DNA from: Pseudoalteromonas sp. SMS1
Lineage (GTDB): Bacteria; Pseudomonadota; Gammaproteobacteria; Enterobacterales; Alteromonadaceae
Assembly: GCF_021530565.1 (NCBI RefSeq)
Contig: NZ_JAKGBI010000032.1
Coordinates: 1 to 37,669 of the forward strand
Length of the DNA: 37,669 nucleotides
Reading direction: 5' to 3'
Shown here: positions 24,087-32,184 of the stretch, in pieces
Numbering within the stretch: position 1 is the stretch's first letter
Layout: each line of letters begins with the position of its first letter
The notes under the pieces: model-generated
Told to the model about the DNA's origin: nothing
What the model saw: only the letters and a program-made list of their open reading frames with translations
Database searches by the model: none
Made by a program: the position numbers and the translations under genes

Positions 24087-24683
24087 ATGAAAACTTTATC
24101 TCTACTCTCACTGGCGTTGGTCTCTGTAACTTCTTTCTCAAGCATGGCATCGATTGAGGATGACAAACATCGTGTCGGTATACAGGCCTATGGTGGCTCA
24201 GCCTCTTACAAAAGCTCAAGCCAAGATGGCGACGGCGTTGGACAACTGTATGCCTACTACAACTATCAATTCGACAAAACTTGGGCGTTAGAAGTGGGTT
24301 TAAATGGTGGTACAGATTCCGACGATTGGGAATGTACAGATACCAACAATAGGAAGTTTACTTGTACTCAACTAAATAAAACGCTATTTGGTCTTGGCGC
24401 AAATGACTTGGACTATGGCAACCTCATTGTTGCAGCTAAAGGTCAATACCAATTGACCGAGCACAACTCCCTGTACGGTAAATTAGGTGCCAACTTCTAC
24501 GATTACGAGCTTAATCGCGGAAATACGACCCTAGTAGAAGAAGATGGTACAGGGTTCGTTGCGGAACTTGGTTGGCAATATGACTGGAACAATGGCATGG
24601 CCATGAACGTCAGCTATCAGTACCTTGATATGGGCGACTTAGATGTATCTAGCTTAGGTATTGGTCTTAGCTACCGCTTTTAA
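24087..24683 (+). CDS. Small outer-membrane beta-barrel protein
   Basis: This 198-residue precursor has a signal peptide (MKTLSLLSLALVSVTSFSSMA) and alternating amphipathic strands with aromatic girdles (GQLYAYYNYQFDKTWALEVG, FVAELGWQYDWNNGMAMNV). It ends YRF, the C-terminal aromatic signal recognised by BamA. It fits an 8-stranded OmpA/OmpW-size barrel without a peptidoglycan domain. Its last 17 bp overlap the end of the convergent histidine kinase gene. A GAGTC/GACTC hairpin (24019-24032) lies in the leader. Confidence 0.82.
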   Translation: MKTLSLLSLALVSVTSFSSMASIEDDKHRVGIQAYGGSASYKSSSQDGDGVGQLYAYYNYQFDKTWALEVGLNGGTDSDDWECTDTNNRKFTCTQLNKTLFGLGANDLDYGNLIVAAKGQYQLTEHNSLYGKLGANFYDYELNRGNTTLVEEDGTGFVAELGWQYDWNNGMAMNVSYQYLDMGDLDVSSLGIGLSYRF

Positions 24684-26862
24684 TTTCTTCAAAAGGAATA
24701 TATAGCGAGATTGCAACACCTCCCAGCTCGCTATGACTCGCGCTCACATTCCCTCCGTGAGCGCGAATAATTTGCTGACAAATTGCAAGCCCCAAACCTG
24801 ACCCTCCATGATCACGACTGCGCGACCCTTCGCAGCGATACAATCGTTCAAAAATTTTCTCAAGATCTTGCTCTGCGACCCCTGGGAATGAATCTTCGAC
24901 AGTCACCTGCATATGTCCTTCATCACTTTCAAAATATACCTGTGTGCGCCCTTCGTTACTTGTATAAAAATGGCTATTTCTTAATAGGTTAAAGAGTACT
25001 TGACGGATCCTCGCAGGATCAACAAAACACACCGTGTTATGGGCACAAGCAGAAAACGTCAATGATTGAAGCTTGGTCGCATACATAGGCTGAAATTCTT
25101 CAACAATTTCTGCAATCAACAGGTTCACATCAACAGGTTGCTTATCCAAAGTCAGCACATCATTATCAAACTGCGCTGATTGGTAAATATCCTTGATCAA
25201 GTTGTCTAGGTGACTTATCTTTTTTTGTATCTTTTCAAAGCCTTTAGCAGGATCTGGCTCAATATTATGCTGCATGGCTTCGACTGTAAGCTTCAGTGCT
25301 GCTAAGGGCGTTCTTAGCTCATGAGACACATCTGCAAGTAGTCTATTTTTTTGTGTCAAAGACTCCGCCATCATATCCGACTCTAGCTCGATATACTTTT
25401 GCTTTTGTTGTTGTCGTTTATAAATATAAATCGCAATTGCCATAAAACATAACAGCAGCGACACCCCCATACCACGTTGCAGTTTGAGGTTCTCTAATGA
25501 GGCTTGTTGCAATGCTTGCTCATTTTGAATCAACTTCAGTGCTTGCTCTTGACGGATAAATTCTACATTTTGACGCAATGTGAGTGCCTGCTGTTTATCT
25601 AGATCTTGGTATAGCAACGCCTTTATCTCAATATGCTGTTGTAAACTCAACAGTGCCCTTTCAAATTCCCCTAACTTTTCCAGTGCTTGTGCTCGATATT
25701 GATACAATTTAGCCAAATACGAATTGCCTATACCTGGCAATGTTAGTACTTGTTCTATGTTTGTCAGCGCCTGAGCATACTGACCTTGCACCAATTCAAT
25801 TTCTATAATGACTAACCGGACTGTTCGCTCTGTGCGGCTGGCTTGCGCGGCGATTGCTAAGGACAGTGCTTCTTGGGCAACAGATAAAGCTTGTGACAAC
25901 GCATCTTGCGCCACATAAATTTTCGCTAAGATACTTAATTGCCAAGCCAAATCGCTACTCGAACGGCTTGCTCTAGCCAGTTCAATACCAGCTTGGCTAT
26001 GACTCAATGCTTGCTCTATTTCACCGAGCTGAAGATGTACTTGGCTCATTTTGCCATGGCTATTGGCAATGTGGATAGGATCACCAAGTGACTGATCAAC
26101 TTCAAGCGCTTGCTCAAAATGCAACAGAGCTTTACTCAGTTTATCCATGTCACGATAGATTTCGCCAATATTATAAAGTGAGTTTGAGATCCCTTGCTTA
26201 TTTTGTCGACTGCGTTGGATCTTTAGGGATCTCTCATGAAAGCGTAGGGCTAACTGAAGGCTGCCCATATAATCATATATCACCCCAAGTTGATTATAAT
26301 ACGTGGCCAATCTAGCTTGATCATTAATCGGCTCAACCAGAGAAATTGCATCCTTTACAACCCTTTCGGCCTCGCTGTAACGAGCTTTATAGCGTAATCC
26401 TCTGGCCAATGCATGTAATATGTCACTGCGCAGCGCCACACGCTCTTTAGGCACCATACCCAAGGCCTGCTCTAACAAAGTAAAACTAGTTTCGATATTA
26501 CTTTGATTTTGCTCAATTTGCGCGAGCAATAACTTGATTAGTGCTGGCGCTTCGCTAAATTGTGCCATCACAGGCAGGTAAGATTCTAATAGATATAAGT
26601 GCTGCTTGGCCTCTTGATACAGACCAAGTTTGATTTCGGCTCTCACTTCAACAATTTTTAATTCATACCATAAACGGGAGCTTGGCTGAGGATGCAAAAA
26701 AAGCTGATTGAGTTCTGAGATTTTTGTAATTGCCAGCTTTGGATCTTGATCTAGGAGTCGGTAAAGGTCGGATAGCGATTTATCCAGTGATCCTTCATTG
26801 CTGTGCACAATTGGTGCTATACAAAGAAATAATGATAGGACTATAAGGCGCACGAACAACAC
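24667..26862 (-). CDS. TPR-domain sensor histidine kinase (orphan)
   Basis: The 731-residue protein has a signal peptide and a large periplasmic array of TPR repeats (about residues 25-420), a coiled stretch, one transmembrane helix (about 465-481) and a cytoplasmic kinase core. The core has a HisKA phospho-acceptor His514 in DVSHELRTPL, N-box NLLRNSHFY, and G-box GGSGLGLAI. The ATP-lid DxGxG is DSFPG, slightly altered. No response regulator gene lies next to it, so its partner is encoded elsewhere. TPRs as a periplasmic sensor suggest detection of a protein or peptide ligand (inference). Confidence 0.9.
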   Translation of the reverse strand: MLFVRLIVLSLFLCIAPIVHSNEGSLDKSLSDLYRLLDQDPKLAITKISELNQLFLHPQPSSRLWYELKIVEVRAEIKLGLYQEAKQHLYLLESYLPVMAQFSEAPALIKLLLAQIEQNQSNIETSFTLLEQALGMVPKERVALRSDILHALARGLRYKARYSEAERVVKDAISLVEPINDQARLATYYNQLGVIYDYMGSLQLALRFHERSLKIQRSRQNKQGISNSLYNIGEIYRDMDKLSKALLHFEQALEVDQSLGDPIHIANSHGKMSQVHLQLGEIEQALSHSQAGIELARASRSSSDLAWQLSILAKIYVAQDALSQALSVAQEALSLAIAAQASRTERTVRLVIIEIELVQGQYAQALTNIEQVLTLPGIGNSYLAKLYQYRAQALEKLGEFERALLSLQQHIEIKALLYQDLDKQQALTLRQNVEFIRQEQALKLIQNEQALQQASLENLKLQRGMGVSLLLCFMAIAIYIYKRQQQKQKYIELESDMMAESLTQKNRLLADVSHELRTPLAALKLTVEAMQHNIEPDPAKGFEKIQKKISHLDNLIKDIYQSAQFDNDVLTLDKQPVDVNLLIAEIVEEFQPMYATKLQSLTFSACAHNTVCFVDPARIRQVLFNLLRNSHFYTSNEGRTQVYFESDEGHMQVTVEDSFPGVAEQDLEKIFERLYRCEGSRSRDHGGSGLGLAICQQIIRAHGGNVSASHSELGGVAISLYIPFEEIKSGS

Positions 26863-27039
26863 AATTCTAAGTGACTCTCAAATAATAACTTATCTATGGA
26901 CAACTAAAGTGTAGCTAGAGTTCTCAATAATCACATATAAAATTGAACTCTTGCGATTAAGTCGACTAAATTAACCTATTTACTCTAGAAGTGCACCTTG
27001 AGTTTTGCAATAAACATATAACTAAACAGGTGGGTGCTT

Positions 27040-27066
27040 GGCTGAGCGGCATCTTACGACTCAGCC
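27040..27066 (-). terminator. Hairpin after uvrB
   Basis: GGCTGAG / CTCAGCC, a 7-bp stem with a 13-nt loop, about 15 bp past the uvrB stop. No U-run follows on the minus strand, so termination is uncertain. Confidence 0.4.
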
Positions 27067-27079
27067 GACGGCGTATCAT

Positions 27080-29095
27080 TTAACTATTGAGTAACTGTTG
27101 TTGCAGCAATTGGATGTCATCTCGCACTTTGGCGGCCTTTTCAAATTCTAACTCACGCGCATAAGTCATCATCTGCGCTTCTAACTGTTTGATTTGCTCT
27201 GTTAACTCCGCTGTAGAAGCCCTACTTGCCTTGTTTGAATTCAACTTGCCTTGTGAAGTGCTGTGCGGTATTGCTTCACTTTCTTGCACCTCTTCGCCCA
27301 AATCCATTACGTCAGTTATCTTCTTATTCAAGGCTTGCGGCGTGATACCATGCTGTTCATTGTATGCTTGTTGCTTAGCACGTCTACGTTCAGTTTCATC
27401 AATCGCCGCCCTCATTGAGCGCGTGATTTTATCTCCATACAATATCGCTTTACCATTTAAGTGGCGCGCAGCGCGGCCGATGGTCTGGATCAAAGAACGC
27501 GTCGATCTTAAAAACCCTTCTTTGTCTGCATCCAATATGGCAACTAGAGAAACTTCTGGCATGTCGAGGCCTTCTCTTAAAAGGTTGATCCCAACCAAGA
27601 CATCAAAAACCCCTTTTCTCAGATCGCGAATGATCTCCATACGCTCAACTGTATCAATATCGGAGTGCAAGTAGCGCACCTTCACGTCATGATCATTTAA
27701 ATAGTCGGTCAGATCTTCTGCCATCCGCTTTGTTAATGTTGTCACGAGCACTCGCTCTTTTACCTTGACACGTTGGTATATCTCAGACAATAAATCATCG
27801 ACCTGCGTTGTAACTGGGCGCACTTCTAGCTCAGGATCCAATAGCCCTGTCGGCCTAATCACCTGCTCAGCAACTTCTCCATTAGAGCGTTCTATTTCGT
27901 AGTCGCCCGGTGTCGCAGATACATAGATTGTCTGAGGTGCAATTGACTCAAATTCTTCAAATTTGAGTGGTCGGTTGTCCATTGCAGAAGGCAGCCTAAA
28001 GCCATATTCAACAAGGTTTTCTTTTCGGCTTCGGTCTCCTTTATACATCGCACCAACTTGAGATACCGTGACATGTGACTCATCAATGACCATCAGCGCA
28101 TCATCTGGTAGATAATCGAGCAAGGTTGGAGGGGGCTCGCCTGGTGCTCTGCCCGACAAGTATCGGCTATAGTTTTCAATGCCAGAGCAAAAACCCAGTT
28201 CCTGCATCATCTCGATGTCATATTGTGTTCTTTGCGCGACTCGCTGTTCTTCAACTAACTTATTCGCTTCCATTAAGTATGCTCTACGATCTTTGAGCTC
28301 TAGCTTAATTTTTTCGATGGCATCTAGGATTTTTTCTCTTGGTGTTACATAGTGCGTTTTTGGATATATCGTGGCACGAACTAAGTGTTTATCAATGGCT
28401 CCCGTTAACGGATCAAACAGGCTGATGCGCTCAATTTCATCATCAAACATTTCTACACGTACGGCCTGCGTCTCAGATTCTGCAGGGAAGATATCAATTA
28501 CCTCACCTCTAACGCGATAAGTACCGCGAGAAAAATCCATATCATTACGAGTATATTGCAACTCTGCCAATCGTCTGAGCATTGCACGTTGCTCCATGGT
28601 CTCGCCCACTTTAAGCAACAGCATCATTTTCATATACGAGTCTGGATCGCCAAGACCATAAATAGCCGACACAGACGCCACAATAATGGTATCTCTGCGC
28701 TCCAATAGCGCTTTTGTGGCCGACAGTCGCATCTGTTCAATATGTTCATTAATTGACGCGTCTTTTTCAATAAACGTATCACTGGCAACCACATAGGCTT
28801 CAGGCTGATAATAGTCATAGTAAGAGACAAAATACTCAACGGCATTATTTGGGAAAAACTCTTTCATTTCGCCATATAGCTGCGCAGCAAGCGTTTTGTT
28901 ATGCGCCATTATAATAGTTGGACGGTTTAACTGATGGATAATGTTCGCCATCGTAAATGTCTTACCTGTACCTGTCGCTCCCAGTAAAGTCTGGTGTGCA
29001 AGTCCCGCTTCTAGCCCTTCACATAGTTGCGCTATCGCAGTCGGCTGATCACCATTGGGCGTAAATTCTGATACAAGTTCAAAAGCTTCACTCAT
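27080..29095 (-). CDS. uvrB: Excinuclease ABC subunit B
   Basis: UvrB is the damage-verifying helicase-like subunit of nucleotide excision repair. The 671-residue length matches E. coli (673). Walker A GATGTGKT is at 39-46, with the damage-probing beta-hairpin region (YYDYYQPEAYVV...IEKDASINEH), VIDESH, the helicase motif QTIGRAARH and a C-terminal UVR domain (RELEFEKAAKVRDDI) that contacts UvrC. Its ATG overlaps the stop of the MATE gene (ATGA), so it is probably translated from a shared transcript. I could not find a clear LexA box upstream of the pair. Confidence 0.97.
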   Translation of the reverse strand: MSEAFELVSEFTPNGDQPTAIAQLCEGLEAGLAHQTLLGATGTGKTFTMANIIHQLNRPTIIMAHNKTLAAQLYGEMKEFFPNNAVEYFVSYYDYYQPEAYVVASDTFIEKDASINEHIEQMRLSATKALLERRDTIIVASVSAIYGLGDPDSYMKMMLLLKVGETMEQRAMLRRLAELQYTRNDMDFSRGTYRVRGEVIDIFPAESETQAVRVEMFDDEIERISLFDPLTGAIDKHLVRATIYPKTHYVTPREKILDAIEKIKLELKDRRAYLMEANKLVEEQRVAQRTQYDIEMMQELGFCSGIENYSRYLSGRAPGEPPPTLLDYLPDDALMVIDESHVTVSQVGAMYKGDRSRKENLVEYGFRLPSAMDNRPLKFEEFESIAPQTIYVSATPGDYEIERSNGEVAEQVIRPTGLLDPELEVRPVTTQVDDLLSEIYQRVKVKERVLVTTLTKRMAEDLTDYLNDHDVKVRYLHSDIDTVERMEIIRDLRKGVFDVLVGINLLREGLDMPEVSLVAILDADKEGFLRSTRSLIQTIGRAARHLNGKAILYGDKITRSMRAAIDETERRRAKQQAYNEQHGITPQALNKKITDVMDLGEEVQESEAIPHSTSQGKLNSNKASRASTAELTEQIKQLEAQMMTYARELEFEKAAKVRDDIQLLQQQLLNS

Positions 29096-30471
29096 GATAC
29101 TTTCACCTCTAAATCTCGTTGCTGCATGCGTGCTAGTGTCTTGCTAAACCATGTATAAGAAGATATCGCGGTAAACAAATTCCCTATTGCAGCACCAATG
29201 AATAATCCTGTCAGTCCTGCGATGTGAGAACCGATGTAAGCACATGGAATATAGAACACAAATAATCGAACAACACTCAGGATCAAAGCATTCATCGGTT
29301 TATGCAAAGCATTGAAAGAGGAATTGGTCAGTATAATGATACCTTGCAATCCGTAACTGAGTGGCAATGTATAAATAAATAGTTTAATAATCTCGATGAC
29401 TTCTGGTTCATTACCAAATGCTTGACTAACCCAATGCGCTGTCAGAATAAGCAGCAAGTAAGTCGCAAACTGCCACGCCATAACAAACTTCAATGTTGTA
29501 CGATATGCTTCTTTAACCCGATCGTAATTGCCAGCACCATAGTTTTGACTAACAAATGGTGGCAGTGTCATTGAGAGAGCCAAAATAACCAAGCAAGCGA
29601 TTGATTCAATGCGGCTACCGACGCCAAAAGCAGCGACAGCTTGTGCGCCATAAGTCGCAACGATGGCTGTCATCACCGCCATCGCAATGGGCGTAAGCAT
29701 ATTTGCCCCAGCAGCCGGTAACCCAATCTTCATTATCTTGGACACCGCCCCCCAAACACTTTGATTGCCACTAGAGCAGCTAAGTAAGCGCTTTTTAATG
29801 GCCAAAAGATAAATAATGACGACAACACACACAGCCCATGCAACAACTGAAGCAACCGCAGCCCCCTGTACCCCTAATTCAGGGAACGGGCCATAGCCAA
29901 AAATCAGCAGCGGATCTAATATTGCATTAATCAGTCCCCCAAGGCCCATGATCATACTTGGGGTTTTGGTATCTCCTGACGCACGTAACACTGAGTTACC
30001 AATCATCGGGGTAATTAGAAACACGGATCCGATAAACCACACATTCATATAATCATGGATATAAGGCAAAGTCGTACTATCTGCACCGAGTAAAGTAAAA
30101 ATAGGGTCCGTGAGCCAATAACCAATCACCGCAAGCATAGCGACTAAAAATGCAGCAAGTAATAATGAAATAAATGCGTCAAACTTTGCTTCTTCTAAAT
30201 TCTTACTACCTAATGCTTTGGCTATCACAGCTGATGTGCCAATTCCTAGCCCGATCGCCAGACTAATAATGGTAAACGTCACTGGAAATGTAAAACTCAC
30301 CGCTGCTAATGGTTTGGTGCCCAAAAGGCTGATAAAAAATGTATCAACCAAGTTAAAGCTCATCAGGGTAATCATTCCGAATATCATCGGAACTGTCATT
30401 CTCTTTAAAGTAGCGGGAATAGAACCGCTTAAAATATCACTGCTAGAGTTTGATTGGCGCACTGCGGACAT
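29092..30471 (-). CDS. MATE family multidrug/cation efflux transporter
   Basis: The 459-residue protein has about 12 predicted transmembrane helices and the MATE fold. The early segment MIFGMITLMSFNLVDTFFISLLGTKPLAAVSF is typical of NorM/DinF-like members, as are VSFTFPV and the mid-protein NSVLRASGDTKTPS. MATE proteins expel cationic drugs using Na+ or H+ gradients; the substrate is unknown. It overlaps uvrB by 4 bp. Confidence 0.92.
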   Translation of the reverse strand: MSAVRQSNSSSDILSGSIPATLKRMTVPMIFGMITLMSFNLVDTFFISLLGTKPLAAVSFTFPVTFTIISLAIGLGIGTSAVIAKALGSKNLEEAKFDAFISLLLAAFLVAMLAVIGYWLTDPIFTLLGADSTTLPYIHDYMNVWFIGSVFLITPMIGNSVLRASGDTKTPSMIMGLGGLINAILDPLLIFGYGPFPELGVQGAAVASVVAWAVCVVVIIYLLAIKKRLLSCSSGNQSVWGAVSKIMKIGLPAAGANMLTPIAMAVMTAIVATYGAQAVAAFGVGSRIESIACLVILALSMTLPPFVSQNYGAGNYDRVKEAYRTTLKFVMAWQFATYLLLILTAHWVSQAFGNEPEVIEIIKLFIYTLPLSYGLQGIIILTNSSFNALHKPMNALILSVVRLFVFYIPCAYIGSHIAGLTGLFIGAAIGNLFTAISSYTWFSKTLARMQQRDLEVKVS

Positions 30472-30868
30472 ATATTTTTATACCTCTTTTGACAGCCCAT
30501 CATTCTAAATCATCATACTGGATGATGCTATGCTATTCTTTAATACGGATAAAGAAGGCAAATGGAAGAGATAAAAGCCTTTCCAAGCAAAAATTGATTT
30601 TTTCACCCTATTTTGCTGCGATTGCTGTTCTGTGTAAAAAATGTCAAATTTATTTCAGTCTTCACGCATCAACGGCTCACTTTTTGCACATAAAGCGAAC
30701 GATATTGAAATATTTCTTTTAAAATATGCACAGCGTCCTCCCTTTTCGCACCAAACACGCAACCTTTTGATTATTAAGAATTTTAAAAAACAACAAAAAA
30801 CTATTGCTTCTCTCTAATGCCACGGTTTGCTTAGCTTTAGAAGAGTTCTTAAAGATTAATAAACAATG

Positions 30869-30891
30869 TTATCCACAGATTCCGTGGATAA
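30869..30891. repeat. DnaA-box inverted repeat
   Basis: TTATCCAC and GTGGATAA flank a 7-bp centre. The left arm extends to TTATCCACA, a perfect DnaA box; the right arm is one base off. Two head-to-head boxes could titrate DnaA or regulate a nearby promoter. This is not an origin: no dnaA/mnmG neighbourhood or box cluster is present. Confidence 0.55.
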
Positions 30892-31445
30892 GTTTGTAGA
30901 GCCTTTAAAAATAAAGGCCTAGACAAGGATCTTGAAGCCCGTATAAAAAGCGTAAAATGATCTATTTATTTTACACCCCAGATCCCCTATAAAACCGCCC
31001 CCCTTCATCAGCTAGGTAGATGAAATTAATAAATATGCAACTTATTCCATATTGGAAACAAAAAGCATAACCACTTGTTTTTAAATGAGTTAACCGAATT
31101 AACAAGCAAAAATATGCAGTATCCCCCTAAAATTTGAGTAAAATATTTATCATTATTTTGAAAACTCTTCTTTCTGCCAACTCACTATAAAGATCACTTC
31201 TTAGATCAAAATTAGAAAATTCGCCGATCTAAAAGAAAGTGCAAAAAACAGCCCTTTCGGATGTTTTTAGCGCACTAACAGCAAAAAGTGACCAATATCC
31301 AAATTATGCACCTCGTCACATCCACCTAATTAAACGACAATAGATTTTACTTTCTGATTTTTCTTGGTCCAGATCCGTGTAAAAAACCTTCAATAAATGA
31401 AAGCGGCGCCGACTTTAAGCTTCGTTTTCAAAGAAAGCTGCTTAA

Positions 31446-31491
31446 AAAAAGGCTGAATTGTCGATTAATCCATCGAACAATCAGTTTTTTT
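31446..31491. terminator. Bidirectional Rho-independent terminator
   Basis: The stem CTGA-A-TTGTCGAT / ATCG-A-ACAATCAG (12 pairs, two single-A bulges, loop TAATCC) is followed by seven T on the plus strand and, read the other way, by seven T on the minus strand. It insulates the tRNA-Asn promoter from upstream transcription. No annotated plus-strand gene lies upstream of it. Confidence 0.8.
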
Positions 31492-31512
31492 GCACTCTTA
31501 TGATTTTTATTG

Positions 31513-31541
31513 TTGACACTTTGCCATGTCGTCATTAATAT
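31513..31541 (+). promoter_or_regulatory. Strong promoter of the tRNA-Asn cluster
   Basis: TTGACA, a 17-bp spacer and TAATAT, then a GC-rich discriminator (CGCCCCG) just before the expected start near 31549. A GC-rich discriminator is typical of stable-RNA promoters under ppGpp control. Confidence 0.85.
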
Positions 31542-31564
31542 TTCGCCCCGTTGAGAGACATGCT

Positions 31565-31641
31565 TCCCCCTTAGCTCAGTTGGTTAGAGCGACGGACTGT
31601 TAATCCGCAGGTCCCCCGTTCGAGTCGGGGAGGGGGAGCCA
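31565..31641 (+). tRNA. tRNA-Asn (GTT), copy 1
   Basis: A complete 77-nt cloverleaf with encoded CCA: acceptor TCCCCCT/AGGGGGA, D arm GCTC...GAGC, anticodon loop CTGTTAA (anticodon GTT), T arm CCCCG-TTCGAGT-CGGGG and discriminator G. The top anticodon-stem pair is A27-C43, a mismatch. First of four identical copies. Confidence 0.98.
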
Positions 31642-31663
31642 AGTTTCTAAACGTTATAACGAT

Positions 31664-31740
31664 TCCCCCTTAGCTCAGTTGGTTAGAGCGACGGACTGTT
31701 AATCCGCAGGTCCCCCGTTCGAGTCGGGGAGGGGGAGCCA
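31664..31740 (+). tRNA. tRNA-Asn (GTT), copy 2
   Basis: Identical over all 77 nt to copy 1, with encoded CCA; separated from it by a 22-bp spacer that does not resemble the other spacers. Confidence 0.98.
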
Positions 31741-31758
31741 AATCGTTATATGTGTTGT

Positions 31759-31835
31759 TCCCCCTTAGCTCAGTTGGTTAGAGCGACGGACTGTTAATCC
31801 GCAGGTCCCCCGTTCGAGTCGGGGAGGGGGAGCCA
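31759..31835 (+). tRNA. tRNA-Asn (GTT), copy 3
   Basis: Identical over all 77 nt to copy 1; 18-bp spacer from copy 2. No promoter between copies, so one precursor transcript is likely. Confidence 0.98.
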
Positions 31836-31860
31836 AACACACAAATCTACTCTATATTGT

Positions 31861-31937
31861 TCCCCCTTAGCTCAGTTGGTTAGAGCGACGGACTGTTAAT
31901 CCGCAGGTCCCCCGTTCGAGTCGGGGAGGGGGAGCCA
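31861..31937 (+). tRNA. tRNA-Asn (GTT), copy 4
   Basis: Identical over all 77 nt to copy 1; 25-bp spacer from copy 3. It is followed by a T-run (about 31958-31963) with no clear hairpin. Confidence 0.98.
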
Positions 31938-32028
31938 ATTCCCAGAATGTATTAGACTTTTTTCAATCAATGCTCTACTCTACAAGCACCTATATCAGTG
32001 ATTTTTCGCTATAATGTCAATACGCCTC

Positions 32029-32082
32029 TTGGCATGACAGTAGAGATATTTGCAGCGGTTAACGCCCTTCTACTGGCACCAA
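32029..32082 (+). repeat. Imperfect hairpin between tRNA cluster and csrD-like gene
   Basis: TTGG...CAGTAGA pairs with TCTACTG...CCAA, giving a 7-bp plus 4-bp stem around a 24-nt loop containing GGTTAAC. It lies 100 bp before the csrD-like start and could be part of its leader or a tRNA-transcript 3' structure. Confidence 0.35.
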
Positions 32083-32184
32083 CTTGGTACTTTAACAACA
32101 TATAGTGACGTTATTAATTCACGTAACTTAGCACTTACACATTACTAGAAGGCAATTCTCCTTATTTCAGGTAGAAGATAAATA

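Larger units (their letters stand above)
30472..31564. other. Gene-free, hairpin-rich gap before the tRNA cluster
   Basis: About 1.1 kb without a credible ORF. It holds several inverted repeats: the DnaA-box dyad (30869-30891), GCCTTTA/TAAAGGC (30901-30918), GTAAAAT/ATTTTAC (30952-30974), TTCATC/GATGAA (31004-31024), and AGTGC-AAAAACA / TGTTTTT-GCACT (31238-31276). A bidirectional terminator follows at 31446-31491. The terminator implies transcription into it from the left on the plus strand, so an uncharacterised small RNA may be here. Confidence 0.6.

Noticed and set aside
30480..30560. LexA (SOS) box before the MATE-uvrB pair
   Set aside because: ACTGGATGATGCTAT superficially resembles half of a box, but the ACAG half is missing.
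30450..30722. 90-codon plus-strand ORF after the MATE gene
   Set aside because: It starts antisense inside the MATE gene and has a composition typical of translated intergenic DNA.
30869..30891. Replication origin
   Set aside because: Only two DnaA boxes, no 13-mer cluster, and no origin-associated genes nearby.
31565..31937. CRISPR-like array (regular repeats with short spacers)
   Set aside because: The repeats are complete tRNA-Asn genes with CCA ends.
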